Below are positions 32,995 through 43,956 of a stretch of 64,000 nucleotides of DNA, one piece after another (position 1 is the stretch's first letter; each line of letters opens with the position of its first letter). Under the pieces are notes generated by a model that did no database searches, had not been told where the DNA came from, and saw only the letters and a program-made list of their open reading frames with translations. Made by a program: the position numbers and the translations under genes. This DNA is from Alysiella crassa DSM 2578 (GTDB lineage: Bacteria > Pseudomonadota > Gammaproteobacteria > Burkholderiales > Neisseriaceae): the NCBI RefSeq assembly GCF_000745955.1, contig NZ_KN050786.1, positions 135,266 to 199,265 of the forward strand. Reading direction: 5' to 3'.

Positions 32995-33011
32995 TTTTTT
33001 TTTTTTTTTTT
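32995..33011. repeat. 17-base T homopolymer
   Basis: An uninterrupted run of 17 T (A on the minus strand) lies 121 bases upstream of the HTH-UbiX start in an AT-rich stretch. Runs of this length slip readily and could vary promoter spacing. Confidence 0.8.
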
Positions 33012-33060
33012 CAATGACTTATTTTTTGGGGTGGGTGTTGAATTATATTTAATATATGAA

Positions 33061-33092
33061 ACAGGCAGCCTGAAATGTTTTTAGGCTGCCTG
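33061..33092 (-). terminator. Inverted DUS terminator after argG
   Basis: The inverted pair ACAGGCAGCCT/AGGCTGCCTGT forms a hairpin 19 bases past the argG stop. Confidence 0.7.
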
Positions 33093-33110
33093 TGGTTTAA
33101 TTAATTGAAA

Positions 33111-34478
<1,368 letters not shown>

Positions 34479-34486
34479 TCAGGCTG

Positions 34487-34702
34487 CCTTGCAGTAAAGG
34501 ACAAAAATCTTTCAGGCTGCCTACAATCTGTTCCCTCCCATGCTGGCGGGGGTTAGGGTGGGGGTGGCTCGTTGATTTTCAGAAAAATAAATTTGTTTTC
34601 ATAGATTTTCCCCCACCCTAGCCCTCCCCCGTTATGGACGGGGGAGGGGACAGATAGCTGGTAAAATTAAAAATTGTCGTGTACTAAAAGGCAGCCTGAA
34701 AA
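34487..34702. repeat. DUS-bounded cassette with a GC-rich palindrome core, copy 10
   Basis: Outer parts are DUS, GCAGTAAAGGACAA and AATTGTCGTGTACT, DUS, as in the other cassettes. The core, however, is the TTCCCTCCC/GGGGGAGGGG palindrome seen alone at 26356. It shows that one frame accepts different cores. Confidence 0.75.
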
Positions 34703-34915
34703 ACAGATTGAGACTATAAAACGCTATTATTGTCTGAATTGTTCTATTCGTAAAGATTGGTTTACATAAGTGATTTTCAGGCTGCCTGAAAAATTAGGCA
34801 CATAAATTGCTTGAATTATTTATATAATCAATATGATGATATGATTTTTGCTTGAGAAATTTTGTGTTTTCGCGCAAAATATCGTTTCCAAACTAGCCAT
34901 CAGGATGCGCCCATT

Positions 34916-35647
34916 ATGACAACCCACATTGATAATGTAATTGAAAAACAGCTTGTATACATGATGAGTGATGAACAAGCGGTTTTGCTTGCCTATGCTG
35001 AACAGGGTGACGAAGTGTTGATGATTGATGAAACAGGGCAATCCATTTACGATGCTGCCGCTTCTGCCGATGAAACAGGTGCATGGATTTTTTTAAGCAA
35101 TGCGATTAATAGCGACAGCATGTATAGCGATTGGCAACAAAATCCGTCTGTATCGCACGATATGCCCGATGATGTGGCTTTAGGTGTGCCTGAAAAATCA
35201 GAGCAAATGAGTTTGACGACCAAATGGTTGTTAGGCAGTTTGGCGACCATGGGTGCGTTTGCTTTAGGGGCAGCAGCAGATGGTGGTGGTCATCACGATG
35301 AAACAGATATTGTGCCACCCATGAATTACTCCGTGCCACAACCCAAAGCTTTAGTAAGACAATTTTCCGCCGCCGAAAACCCCATTAATCCAAATGAACG
35401 CGCCCCTGTAGTACAAGCAGAAGAGCCCCAAGTCGCTCCATCTGCGCCCGAATCCACAACGCAAAGCGAGCCATTATTGAATTTGGCGCAGGGCAGCAAA
35501 ACATCGGCTTTGTTGGCAACAGATTTGGATTTATTAACCACATTGCCCGAAATAAATGAAACGGTGCGTTATGCTGAACAATCTTTGAATCCATTGGCAG
35601 ATGTATTGGGCGATTTGGATAATAAAAGCGTGGGCAATGTGATTTAA
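34916..35647 (+). CDS. Unknown protein with one membrane-like segment, possibly adhesin N-terminal remnant
   Basis: A 243-residue acidic protein from MTTHIDNVIEKQLVYMMSDE. A single hydrophobic stretch lies at about residues 102-120 (TKWLLGSLATMGAFALGAAA), followed by DGGGHH and a disordered Pro/Glu/Ser region. The segment GQSIYDAAASADETGAW and the later WLLG..ADGGG resemble the start of very large Bap/RTX-type adhesins, whose repeats would follow. Here the frame simply ends. It may be a stand-alone protein or the remnant of a lost adhesin. Start ATG 34916 has AGGA upstream. Confidence 0.55.
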   Translation: MTTHIDNVIEKQLVYMMSDEQAVLLAYAEQGDEVLMIDETGQSIYDAAASADETGAWIFLSNAINSDSMYSDWQQNPSVSHDMPDDVALGVPEKSEQMSLTTKWLLGSLATMGAFALGAAADGGGHHDETDIVPPMNYSVPQPKALVRQFSAAENPINPNERAPVVQAEEPQVAPSAPESTTQSEPLLNLAQGSKTSALLATDLDLLTTLPEINETVRYAEQSLNPLADVLGDLDNKSVGNVI

Positions 35648-35669
35648 ATAAAATTTATATAATTCATAT

Positions 35670-35711
35670 AATTCAGGCAGCCTGAAAATCAATTTTCAGG
35701 CTGTCTGAAAT
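35670..35711. terminator. Inverted DUS between convergent genes
   Basis: CAGGCAGCCTGAAAA and TTTTCAGGCTGTCTG face each other with a short loop. One copy has a base change (CTGTCT). It separates 34916-35647 from the transporter gene. Confidence 0.65.
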
Positions 35712-35717
35712 TTTTTT

Positions 35718-37133
35718 TTATTTCAACAAGGCAATCGCCGCCGACCCCACCGTTAAATACACCACCGTATTCAACAAGGTAATCAAACCGCCATACCAAT
35801 AAATCTCACGCGTTTGCAAATAGCCACTTCCCACAAACAACACATTCGCGCTTGAACCTTGTGGCGTGATACACGAATTAAAATTGGTCGCCATCAACAA
35901 CATCATCGCCAACATGGTGCCGTCCACCCCAGCATTCAAACCAACACTTAAAAATACGGCAAACAATGCCATCATTTGCGCCGTTTGGCTCACGAAAAAG
36001 TAGTGAATCAACACATAACCCACCACCAGCGAAATATACACCACCGTTGGCGATAAACCCGCCACTTCATTCGCCAAAATATTGCCCAGAAACGTCATAA
36101 AACCTGTGGCATTCAAACCAGCACTCAAAGCATACAACAAAGCAAACCAAATAAACGTAACCAATGCCGTGCCTTGTTGTTTCAAATCCTCATCGGAAAA
36201 TGCTTTGCCAATCAATAAAATCGCCAAACCTAAAAACGCTACTGCCGTGCGCTCCACCAAAATTACGCCGTCTAATAATTGGTTTAATTGGTCGGTAAAT
36301 GCCCAACCCAATACGAGAAACACAAATACCCCAGCCGTTAATTTTTCCATGTGCGACATTTTGCCCAATTCCGCCAAACGCTGTTTTGCTATTTCGGGTG
36401 CGTTGGGGGTATTTTTGATTTCGGGTGGACAAATTTTGTAAATAAAATAAGGAAGTATCGCAAAACCAACCATAGATGGTATCACGGCATAAATAAACCA
36501 GTCGCCATAACTAATTTGTATACCCAAATCGCCCGCCATTTTCGCTCCCGCTAAATTGGCAGCCATTGCGGTGATCCACATGGTAGATGAAATACTCAAG
36601 CCACCCATAGACACCATCATCAGATAATTACCCAAACGTTTACGCGTGGCTTCATCGGGATTGGATTGTGCATCATGCGCCAAAGATAGGGCAATCGGGT
36701 ACAATACGCCTGAACGCGCTGTATTACTGGGAAAAGCAGGGGCAATTAACATATCAGTAGCCATAATCGCATAGCCCAGCCCCAAACTGGATTTGCCAAA
36801 CCATTTAATCATATACAGCGCAATGCGTTCCCCTAAACCCGTTTTAATCACCACGCTGGAAATCAGGAAAGCAATAATAATCAATAAAATAAAACTTTCA
36901 GAAAAACCAGCAAAAGCGGCTTTGGTAGACAGAGTGTTACTCATAATGACCACCACAGTCGCTAAAATAGATGCAGCAAGAATAGACGTGGCTTCCAGCA
37001 CAATCAACGCAATCGCACTCAAAAAGGCAATGGCAATGTGCCATGCTTCAGGTTTCAAACCTGTGGGCGGTGGTGTGAACCACAAGACGGTGGCAATCAG
37101 CAGCACCAGTATGAATTTAATGGTATTTTTCAT
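35718..37133 (-). CDS. DASS-family anion symporter (SLC13 / CitT type)
   Basis: A 471-residue inner membrane protein with about 12-13 helices. Family signatures: ATDMLIAPAFPSNTARSGVL (SNT motif) and ATNFNSCITPQGSSANVLFV (second SNT-like motif, here SSAN). These hairpins bind Na+ or exchange substrate. Likely substrates are di- or tricarboxylates such as succinate, 2-oxoglutarate or citrate, which cannot be told apart from sequence. It is monocistronic. Confidence 0.88.
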   Translation of the reverse strand: MKNTIKFILVLLIATVLWFTPPPTGLKPEAWHIAIAFLSAIALIVLEATSILAASILATVVVIMSNTLSTKAAFAGFSESFILLIIIAFLISSVVIKTGLGERIALYMIKWFGKSSLGLGYAIMATDMLIAPAFPSNTARSGVLYPIALSLAHDAQSNPDEATRKRLGNYLMMVSMGGLSISSTMWITAMAANLAGAKMAGDLGIQISYGDWFIYAVIPSMVGFAILPYFIYKICPPEIKNTPNAPEIAKQRLAELGKMSHMEKLTAGVFVFLVLGWAFTDQLNQLLDGVILVERTAVAFLGLAILLIGKAFSDEDLKQQGTALVTFIWFALLYALSAGLNATGFMTFLGNILANEVAGLSPTVVYISLVVGYVLIHYFFVSQTAQMMALFAVFLSVGLNAGVDGTMLAMMLLMATNFNSCITPQGSSANVLFVGSGYLQTREIYWYGGLITLLNTVVYLTVGSAAIALLK

Positions 37134-37243
37134 GTTTGCTCCAAAATTTTTTGTAAATAATCTATATTTGTGTACGCTGTCATCTGTTTCAGGCAGCCTG
37201 AAAAATATTACGCCTAATTACATCAATCAGTCATCAAAATTTT

Positions 37244-38281
37244 ATGAATAAAGTGAATCATAAATCAGAAATAATTGAACAATTAAAACATTTTCGTTTA
37301 ATTTTGTCGCCCATGGCAGGGATTACCGACAAGCCATTCAGGCAGCTTGCCAAACAACACGGCGCAGACTACACCGTCAGCGAAATGCTGACCAGCGACC
37401 CGACTTTACAAAACACGCGCAAAACCACGCAACGCAGCGACCATTCGGGCGAACAAGGCTTGATTGCCGTACAAATCGCAGGCAGCGACCCCGCGCAACT
37501 TGCCGCCGCCGCGCAATTTCATGTGGGGCAGGGCGCACAAATCATAGACATCAACATGGGTTGCCCCGCGAAAAAAGTCTGCAATGTGCTGGCAGGCAGC
37601 GCATTGTTGCAAAACGAAAAATTGGTAGATGATATTTTGAATGCGGTGGTACAAGCCGTTGATGTGCCAGTAACTTTGAAAACGCGCTTGGGCTGGGACG
37701 ATGAACACAAAAACATCATGACCATTGCGAAAATGGCGGAACGCGCTGGGATTGCCGCGCTTGCCATTCACGGTCGCACGCGCACACAAATGTACAAAGG
37801 CGAAGCGCAATACGATTTAATCCGCCAAGTGAAACAAGAACTTCCCATACCCGTATGGGCGAATGGCGACATCGCATCGCCACAAAAAGCCGCGCAAGTG
37901 TTGGCGGATACAGGTGCGGACGGCATTTTGATTGGGCGTGGGGCGCAGGGCAATCCGTGGATTTTTGGTGATGTGAAATTTTATTTGGAAACAGGCACTT
38001 TGCCGCCACCTTTGCCGTTTCAGGCAGCCTGCGACACGATTTTGGCGCATTTACGCGCCATGCACGATTTTTATGGCGAAGTCGGTGGCGTGCGGATTGC
38101 GCGTAAGCACATTGGCTGGTATTTGGCGAATTTGCCCGATGGCGAAGATTTTCGCAAACAAATCAATAAAATAGATCATGCCAATCAACAATTTGACACG
38201 CTGGCTGAATTTTTGCGCCAACAAAGTGAACAATTTGAATTTTGGCAACGGGACTATTTTCAGGCTGCCCATTTGACTTGA
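37244..38281 (+). CDS. dusB: tRNA-dihydrouridine synthase, DusB type
   Basis: A 345-residue flavoenzyme that reduces uridine in the tRNA D loop. Motifs: LSPMAGITDKPFRQLAKQHG, IDINMGCPAKKVCNVLAGSA with the catalytic Cys, IHGRTRTQMYKGEA and GADGILIGRGAQGNPWIF. A DUS is translated as PFQAACDT at residues 264-271 and another, slightly degenerate, as YFQAAHLT at the very end. Both lie outside the active site. Its closest fit is DusB rather than DusA or DusC. Confidence 0.9.
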   Translation: MNKVNHKSEIIEQLKHFRLILSPMAGITDKPFRQLAKQHGADYTVSEMLTSDPTLQNTRKTTQRSDHSGEQGLIAVQIAGSDPAQLAAAAQFHVGQGAQIIDINMGCPAKKVCNVLAGSALLQNEKLVDDILNAVVQAVDVPVTLKTRLGWDDEHKNIMTIAKMAERAGIAALAIHGRTRTQMYKGEAQYDLIRQVKQELPIPVWANGDIASPQKAAQVLADTGADGILIGRGAQGNPWIFGDVKFYLETGTLPPPLPFQAACDTILAHLRAMHDFYGEVGGVRIARKHIGWYLANLPDGEDFRKQINKIDHANQQFDTLAEFLRQQSEQFEFWQRDYFQAAHLT

Positions 38282-38340
38282 TATTATCTTTTATGAGATA
38301 ATTTAATAATTAATTAAAATCAATCATTTGATGGAGTTTA

Positions 38341-39192
38341 ATGATGAATATGGTAAAGAATAAATTTAATCTATTTGAATTTAAATCACTACTATCTATA
38401 TTACTATTTACTACATTGTTTGCATGTGTTGAGCAAAAAGCACAAACCCAATCCACCGACCAAACAGACAAAAAAGCTTCCTCTCCTCAAATCAAGCCAG
38501 CTTCTGCCGCCACAACATCGCAACAAGAAAGCGTATTGGTTGGCACAGAATTGAATTTCCCACCATTTGGTTTTAAAGACCAACAAGGGCAACCTACTGG
38601 TTTTGAAGTGGATTTATTAAAAGAAATTGCACAAGTGGAAAATTTAAATTTGCAATTTGTGCCATTGCAACGCGATAAATTCGTTGAAGGTTTGCAAAGT
38701 AAACAGTATCGCCTTGCCACCGCCGCCATTGTGATTAACAAAGAACGCAGCGACCAAGTGGATTTTTCCGATGCCATTTTAAATTATGACCGTGAAATTT
38801 ATTTGTTGGACAATGAAAAAAATCACCATCTGAAAACCGTTGCCGATTTTAAAGGCAAAAAATTGGCAGCCAGCCGTTCATTCAACACGGCGCAAGATAT
38901 TGTGGGTTCGGCAGATAATGTGATTAAAAAGGACACTTTCTATTTGGCACTCAAAGCCATGTATCAAGGCGAGGTGGACGGCACTTTGGGCGACAGCCGT
39001 GTGTTGGAATATTTCATTAAGCAATCGCCTGAAATCAAAACGCGCAAAATTTCATTGGGCGAACAAAAACGTGATTTGGCTTTTGCCGTACAAAAAGGCG
39101 ATGCGGCACTTTTGGCAAAAATCAATCACGGTTTGGCAACCGTTAAAAACAATGGCACTTATCAAAAATTGTTGGAAAAATGGTTTAATTAA
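38341..39192 (+). CDS. Amino-acid ABC transporter substrate-binding lipoprotein
   Basis: A 283-residue family-3 solute-binding protein. Lipoprotein signal: LLSILLFTTLFAC with Cys29. A Gln/Thr/Ser linker is followed by VGTELNFPPFGFKDQQGQPT, GFEVDLLKEIA and RSDQVDFSDAILNYDREIYL. It would capture an amino acid in the periplasm. The permease and ATPase are not adjacent, so the transporter partner is elsewhere. AT-rich codons at the N-terminus stand out against the rest. Confidence 0.88.
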   Translation: MMNMVKNKFNLFEFKSLLSILLFTTLFACVEQKAQTQSTDQTDKKASSPQIKPASAATTSQQESVLVGTELNFPPFGFKDQQGQPTGFEVDLLKEIAQVENLNLQFVPLQRDKFVEGLQSKQYRLATAAIVINKERSDQVDFSDAILNYDREIYLLDNEKNHHLKTVADFKGKKLAASRSFNTAQDIVGSADNVIKKDTFYLALKAMYQGEVDGTLGDSRVLEYFIKQSPEIKTRKISLGEQKRDLAFAVQKGDAALLAKINHGLATVKNNGTYQKLLEKWFN

Positions 39193-39281
39193 ATCATTTA
39201 TTTGAAATGTCTTTCAGGTGGCGTGGCAACGTTCAGGCAGCCTGAAAGCCATTTCTCTTTTTACATTGGAGTATCACAATC

Positions 39282-40487
39282 ATGTCAAACCCCTACCAAG
39301 CCCCCAATGAACAAGGCTTTTTTGGCGAACACGGTGGCGTGTACGTTGCCGAAACTTTAATCCCAGCTTTGCAAGAACTCGCCCAAGCCTATGCCCAAGC
39401 CAAACAAGACCCTGAATTTTGGGCAGAATTTCACCGCGATTTGGCAAACTATGTCGGTCGCCCCAGCCCCGTTTACCATGCGGCAAGGCTGTCTGAAAAA
39501 TTGGGTGGCGCACAAATCTGGCTTAAACGCGAAGATTTGAACCACACAGGCGCACACAAAGTGAACAACACCATCGGTCAAGCCTTGCTCGCCAAACGCA
39601 TGGGCAAAAAGCGCGTCATCGCCGAAACAGGCGCAGGACAACACGGCGTGGCAAGCGCAACCGTAGCCGCCCGTTTTGGCATGGAATGCCACGTTTACAT
39701 GGGCGCAGACGACATTCAACGCCAAGCCCCCAACGTGTTTCGCATGAAATTATTGGGCGCGAACGTGGTCAGCGTGGACAGTGGCAGCCGCACACTCAAA
39801 GACGCGATGAACGAAGCCATGCGCGAATGGGTGGCGCGTGTGGACGACACCTTTTACATCATCGGCACAGCAGCAGGACCCGCACCCTATCCCGAAATGG
39901 TGCGCGATTTCCAATGCGTGATTGGCAACGAAGCCAAAGAACAAATGCTCAAAGCCATAGGCAGGCAGCCTGATGTCGCGGTGGCTTGCGTGGGTGGCGG
40001 CTCAAACGCGATTGGTTTATTTTACCCTTATATTTCAGAAACTTCGGTGCGTTTGGTGGGCGTGGAAGCAGGCGGACACGGTGTCCACACCCCAGACCAT
40101 GCCGCGCCCATTACATCTGGCGCACCGATTGGCGTGTTGCACGGTTTCCGCAGCTATTTGATGCAAGACGAAAACGGTCAAGTATTGGGAACGCATTCGG
40201 TTTCCGCAGGTTTGGATTACCCTGGTATCGGGCCCGAACACAGCCATTTGCACGATATTGGGCGTGTGGAATACCATGCCGCCAATGATGAAGCCGCTTT
40301 ACAAGCCTTTGATTTATTGTGCCAATATGAAGGCATTATTCCTGCGCTGGAAAGTTCACACGCGCTGGCGTGGGCGGTGGAAAATGCCCCAACAATGCGC
40401 AAAGACCAAGTGATTTTGGTCAATTTGTCGGGGCGTGGCGATAAGGATATTAATACTGTTGCGAAATTGAAAAATATTGAGTTGTAA
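39282..40487 (+). CDS. trpB: Tryptophan synthase beta chain
   Basis: A 401-residue PLP enzyme making tryptophan from indole and serine. The PLP lysine lies in [20 protein letters not shown]; the phosphate loop is [15 protein letters not shown]. Other typical segments are [20 protein letters not shown] and [16 protein letters not shown]. trpA is not next to it, as in other Neisseriaceae where trp genes are scattered. A good ribosome site (TTGGAG) precedes the ATG. Confidence 0.97.
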   Translation: MSNPYQAPNEQGFFGEHGGVYVAETLIPALQELAQAYAQAKQDPEFWAEFHRDLANYVGRPSPVYHAARLSEKLGGAQIWLKREDLNHTGAHKVNNTIGQALLAKRMGKKRVIAETGAGQHGVASATVAARFGMECHVYMGADDIQRQAPNVFRMKLLGANVVSVDSGSRTLKDAMNEAMREWVARVDDTFYIIGTAAGPAPYPEMVRDFQCVIGNEAKEQMLKAIGRQPDVAVACVGGGSNAIGLFYPYISETSVRLVGVEAGGHGVHTPDHAAPITSGAPIGVLHGFRSYLMQDENGQVLGTHSVSAGLDYPGIGPEHSHLHDIGRVEYHAANDEAALQAFDLLCQYEGIIPALESSHALAWAVENAPTMRKDQVILVNLSGRGDKDINTVAKLKNIEL

Positions 40488-40492
40488 AAGTT

Positions 40493-40536
40493 TTCAGGCA
40501 GCCTGAAAGGGGAAAATCCCATTTTCAGGCTGCCTG
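40493..40536 (+). terminator. Inverted DUS terminator after trpB
   Basis: TTTTCAGGCAGCCTGAAA and TTTTCAGGCTGCCTGA face each other across 12 bases, starting six bases after the trpB stop. Confidence 0.75.
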
Positions 40537-40552
40537 ATATTAAGGAAACATC

Positions 40553-42160
40553 ATGTCAAACACACACTTTTTGAAAAATTTGTTGATTTTACTGCTGCCA
40601 GCCTTGTTGGTTGGTGGCTTATTAAGTATCGCTGGCGATAAGGCAGATGGTCTGAAAATTGGTTTATTGTCTCTCTGTGGTGGCGCGGTCATGCTACTGG
40701 CTTATGCCAAACACAGCAAAATTATGGCTTGGATAGCCAGCGTATGGTGGGTATTATTTGTTGCACACAGTTTAATTTTGTCTGCCAGTTGGTTGTGGTA
40801 TGACAGCAGTTTGGACGCATATTTTGTTACTCAATCGCTGGCAAACACCACATTTCATGAAAGTGTGGAATTTTTGCAATTGCACGCTTTCAATTTGGTG
40901 GTGATGATGGCGGCAGTTGTGCTGACTGTATTTGCTTATGTATTTATTTTAAAAAAATACTTCAATCCAAGTTTATATCAACAAGCCAAACGTTGGCACA
41001 AAATCGTGATGTTTATTTTATTGCTCATTGGCGTTGCAGCGTGGGCAATTCGCCCCATTCGCGCACTCTCACCGCCGATTTATTGGCAAACTTATCACCA
41101 TAAAATCAAAGCATTCCGCAATCAAACCGCACAGCATCAAACTTGGCAACAAAATTGGCTCAATCAAGCGCGTGAAAACGGCATTTATGATAATGTGCCA
41201 GCGCAGCAAACCATGGTTTTGGTGTTGTCTGAAAGCTTGACCAGTTTCAATTTAAGTGTGTGCGATTATCCGCGTGAAACCACGCCCGAATTGCACAAAA
41301 GGCTGCCTGAAATCCGTATTTGGTGCAATGCCTATTCGCCTTATCCGTCTACCTTAAATGCGCTCAAAGCCATGTTGACCGATGTGCCTTCTGACAATCC
41401 CGATTTCACTCCCACGCAAAGCCTACAAGCCTATGCTAAACAAGCAGGTTTCAAAACTTTTTGGTTGAGTAATCAAGACGACAGTTATTTGTCTTCTTTA
41501 TTTGGCTCATTTGCCGATGTTGCGGTGTACAACAATAAGCGTAGTGGTCGCAGCAGCGTTGCCAAAGATGCAGAATTGTTGCCACATTTTCAGGCTGCCT
41601 TAAACGATGTTGCACCCAGAAAATTGATTATTGTGCATTTAATTGGCTCTCACCCAAACTATTCGGCGCGTTATTCTGCCGAATTTGCACGTTTCCCAAA
41701 TTCAAATGATGCGGCGGTGGAACAAGCAGTCGCCACACAATTGCAACAAGCCAATGCAGGATTTTGGGTGAAACAGCAACGTGATGATTATGACAACAGT
41801 GTTTTGTATCAAGATTTTGTGTTATCTGAACTATTGAAATCATTGCAGCACAATCAAGCGGCAGTGCGTTCGCTGATTTTTGTTTCGGATCATGGGAATG
41901 AGGTGGGACACGAAAAAGATTTTGCAGGACACAGTCCGAAAACGCGTGCAGGTTATCGTGTGCCGATTGTGATGTGGGACAGCAGAAATATGTTGCCTAC
42001 TGGTGCAGACAAAAATACGCCCATTGATGCGGCACAATTAGATGAAAATGCATTGAATTTAATGGGCATTAAATTAAAAAATGCCAATACAACTGTGATT
42101 TGGCATGAGCAAAATTACCATTTTCCACAGATTCAAAATTTTCCTTATTGGGAAAAGTAA
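40553..42160 (+). CDS. Phosphoethanolamine-transferase-like membrane sulfatase-fold protein
   Basis: A 535-residue protein with four to five N-terminal helices (to about residue 170) and a periplasmic alkaline-phosphatase-fold domain. Motifs: VLVLSESLTSFNLSVCDYPR with a Ser/Thr nucleophile after SE, YPSTLNALKAMLTDV, IVHLIGSHPNYSARY and LIFVSDHGNEVGH for metal binding. This is the pattern of Lpt3/CptA/EptA-type enzymes that decorate lipooligosaccharide or glycans with phosphoethanolamine. The acceptor cannot be determined. Confidence 0.8.
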   Translation: MSNTHFLKNLLILLLPALLVGGLLSIAGDKADGLKIGLLSLCGGAVMLLAYAKHSKIMAWIASVWWVLFVAHSLILSASWLWYDSSLDAYFVTQSLANTTFHESVEFLQLHAFNLVVMMAAVVLTVFAYVFILKKYFNPSLYQQAKRWHKIVMFILLLIGVAAWAIRPIRALSPPIYWQTYHHKIKAFRNQTAQHQTWQQNWLNQARENGIYDNVPAQQTMVLVLSESLTSFNLSVCDYPRETTPELHKRLPEIRIWCNAYSPYPSTLNALKAMLTDVPSDNPDFTPTQSLQAYAKQAGFKTFWLSNQDDSYLSSLFGSFADVAVYNNKRSGRSSVAKDAELLPHFQAALNDVAPRKLIIVHLIGSHPNYSARYSAEFARFPNSNDAAVEQAVATQLQQANAGFWVKQQRDDYDNSVLYQDFVLSELLKSLQHNQAAVRSLIFVSDHGNEVGHEKDFAGHSPKTRAGYRVPIVMWDSRNMLPTGADKNTPIDAAQLDENALNLMGIKLKNANTTVIWHEQNYHFPQIQNFPYWEK

Positions 42161-42238
42161 ATCACAGCGGCTAATGATGTTATGAGGCAATGAGGCAGCC
42201 TGAAAGGACAAAAATCTCGTTTTCAGGCTGCCTGAAAT

Positions 42239-42489
42239 TTAACGTGAGTTTGGGATAGGAAATCCATCAACCATTTATTTTAATGAGTGAATTGTTATAA
42301 TAAACGTAGGTTGGCTCTCTGAGCCGACATCTTTTGAGAACCTGTGTTCGTAATATTGATGGATTGATTTTATTGATAATTTTTGCGAATATATAATCTT
42401 GAAATTTGGGGAATATTGGCTCGGAGAGTCAACTTGCAATTATTTATTTTTATTGAGTTTTTAATTTCCTTATCCCAAATTCACGTTAA
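42239..42489. repeat. Long-TIR element, second family (251 bp)
   Basis: It begins TTAACGTGAGTTTGGGATAG and ends CTTATCCCAAATTCACGTTA, inverted ends like those at 58825-59034. Inside is a segment GAGAACCTGTGTTCGTAATA that matches the separate repeat at 59038, so the unit is composite. It contains no gene. Confidence 0.7.
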
Positions 42490-42594
42490 TTTACTTAATT
42501 GTCTTTATTTAATTGAGTTGAACCAAATGCCAAAATATACAAGGCAGCCTGAAACCAAATCTTCATCTTGTTTTTAATTTAAAGGATTCAGACC

Positions 42595-43752
42595 ATGAGT
42601 ACCGTAGAAATCATCAAAAACAGCGTATTGTCTTCCATGAACGCCCATTTTGAACATTTACACCGCAATCCTGAATTATCGTTTGAAGAAAGCCAAACTG
42701 CCGCTTATATTGCGGAAAAATTAAAATCTTACGGTTATGAAGTATTTGAAAATATTGGGAAAACGGGCGTTGTGGGTAAATTAAGTCATGGCGATGGCAA
42801 AATGGCAATCGGTTTACGCGCTAACACAGATGCTTTGCCGATTGAAGAAAAAATTGATTTGCCCTACAAAAGCCAAGTGGCAGGTAAAGCCCATTTATGC
42901 GGACACGATGCGCACACCACCATGTTGCTCGGTGCGGCGGAATATTTGGCAAAACACAAACCTTTTAACGGCACCATTTACCTGATTTTCCAACCCGCCG
43001 AAGAAATCATGGGCGGCGCGGTTGCCATGTTAAACGATGGTTTATTGGAAAAATTTCCAATGGACGCGATTTTCGGCTTGCACAATATGCCCAGCTTGGA
43101 ATTGGGTAAACTGTATTTGACTGGCGGTGCGATTATGGCGGCGGTGGACAATTGGGAAATCAAGCTCACAGGCGTGGGCAGTCATGGTTCTATGCCCGAA
43201 AAATCCATTGACCCTGTGGTGGCAGGTGCGGCGTTGGTGATGTCATTGCAAACCATTGTGTCGCGCAATGTGGCGGCAAAAGACGCGGCGGTGGTAACAG
43301 TTGGTGCATTTTTGGCAGGACAAGCGGGCAATGTGATTCCACAAGAAGCCATTTTGCGTTTAAGTACCCGCACTTCTCGCCCTGAAATGCGTGAGCATGT
43401 GTTGAACCGCATTCGTGCCATTACCGCCGCTACCGCAGCAGCCTATGAAGTGCAATACGAAATTCAAGAAGGTCAGCCAGGGGCGGTTTTGGTAAACGAT
43501 ACCGAGCATACCGAGCGTGTTTGTGGCATTGCCCAACAATTATTGGGCGCGGAAAATGTGGTGAATCCCGGTCCAACCTTTATGGGCAGCGAAGATTTCG
43601 CTTTCTACGCGCAAAAAATCCCAGCCGTGTACGCATTTATCGGCAATGGCAACACGCCTATGGTTCATCATCCCGAGTATGTGTTTAACCGTGAGAACTT
43701 GTCTGTTGGTGCGGCGTATTGGGTGGCGTTGGCGGAAAGTTATTTGAAATAA
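42595..43752 (+). CDS. M20 family amidohydrolase (HipO/AbgA-like)
   Basis: A 385-residue metal-dependent peptidase. Metal-binding parts: LRANTDALPIEE, HLCGHDAHTTMLLGAAEYLA, IFQPAEEIMGGAVAMLNDGL with the catalytic Glu, and the closing FMGSEDFAFYAQKIP. The insertion domain begins at VGSHGSMPEKSIDPVVAGAA. Relatives hydrolyse hippurate, N-acyl amino acids or N-acetyl-diaminopimelate. The substrate is not certain. Monocistronic, between two repeats. Confidence 0.88.
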   Translation: MSTVEIIKNSVLSSMNAHFEHLHRNPELSFEESQTAAYIAEKLKSYGYEVFENIGKTGVVGKLSHGDGKMAIGLRANTDALPIEEKIDLPYKSQVAGKAHLCGHDAHTTMLLGAAEYLAKHKPFNGTIYLIFQPAEEIMGGAVAMLNDGLLEKFPMDAIFGLHNMPSLELGKLYLTGGAIMAAVDNWEIKLTGVGSHGSMPEKSIDPVVAGAALVMSLQTIVSRNVAAKDAAVVTVGAFLAGQAGNVIPQEAILRLSTRTSRPEMREHVLNRIRAITAATAAAYEVQYEIQEGQPGAVLVNDTEHTERVCGIAQQLLGAENVVNPGPTFMGSEDFAFYAQKIPAVYAFIGNGNTPMVHHPEYVFNRENLSVGAAYWVALAESYLK

Positions 43753-43791
43753 TTTTGTTGATGTCATAATATTTAGGCAGCCTGAAAGATG

Positions 43792-43933
43792 TTTCAGGCT
43801 GCCTTTCAATACACGACAATTTTTACCAATACCCAAAATGTAGGGTGCATACCACGCACCAAATCACTCAAATAATCTGGAATTTTGGTGTCATACCGAT
43901 TATTTTTGTCGTGTACCGTGAAGCTACCTGAAA
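43792..43933. repeat. DUS-bounded palindromic cassette, copy 5
   Basis: DUS, AATACACGACAA, GTAGGGTGCATACCACGCACC, spacer, TTTTGTCGTGTACCGTG, and AAGCTACCTGAAA, a degenerate right DUS. It forms the upstream region of 43957-44583. Confidence 0.75.
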
Positions 43934-43956
43934 TCCCATTTTTTAAAAGGAAAAAC

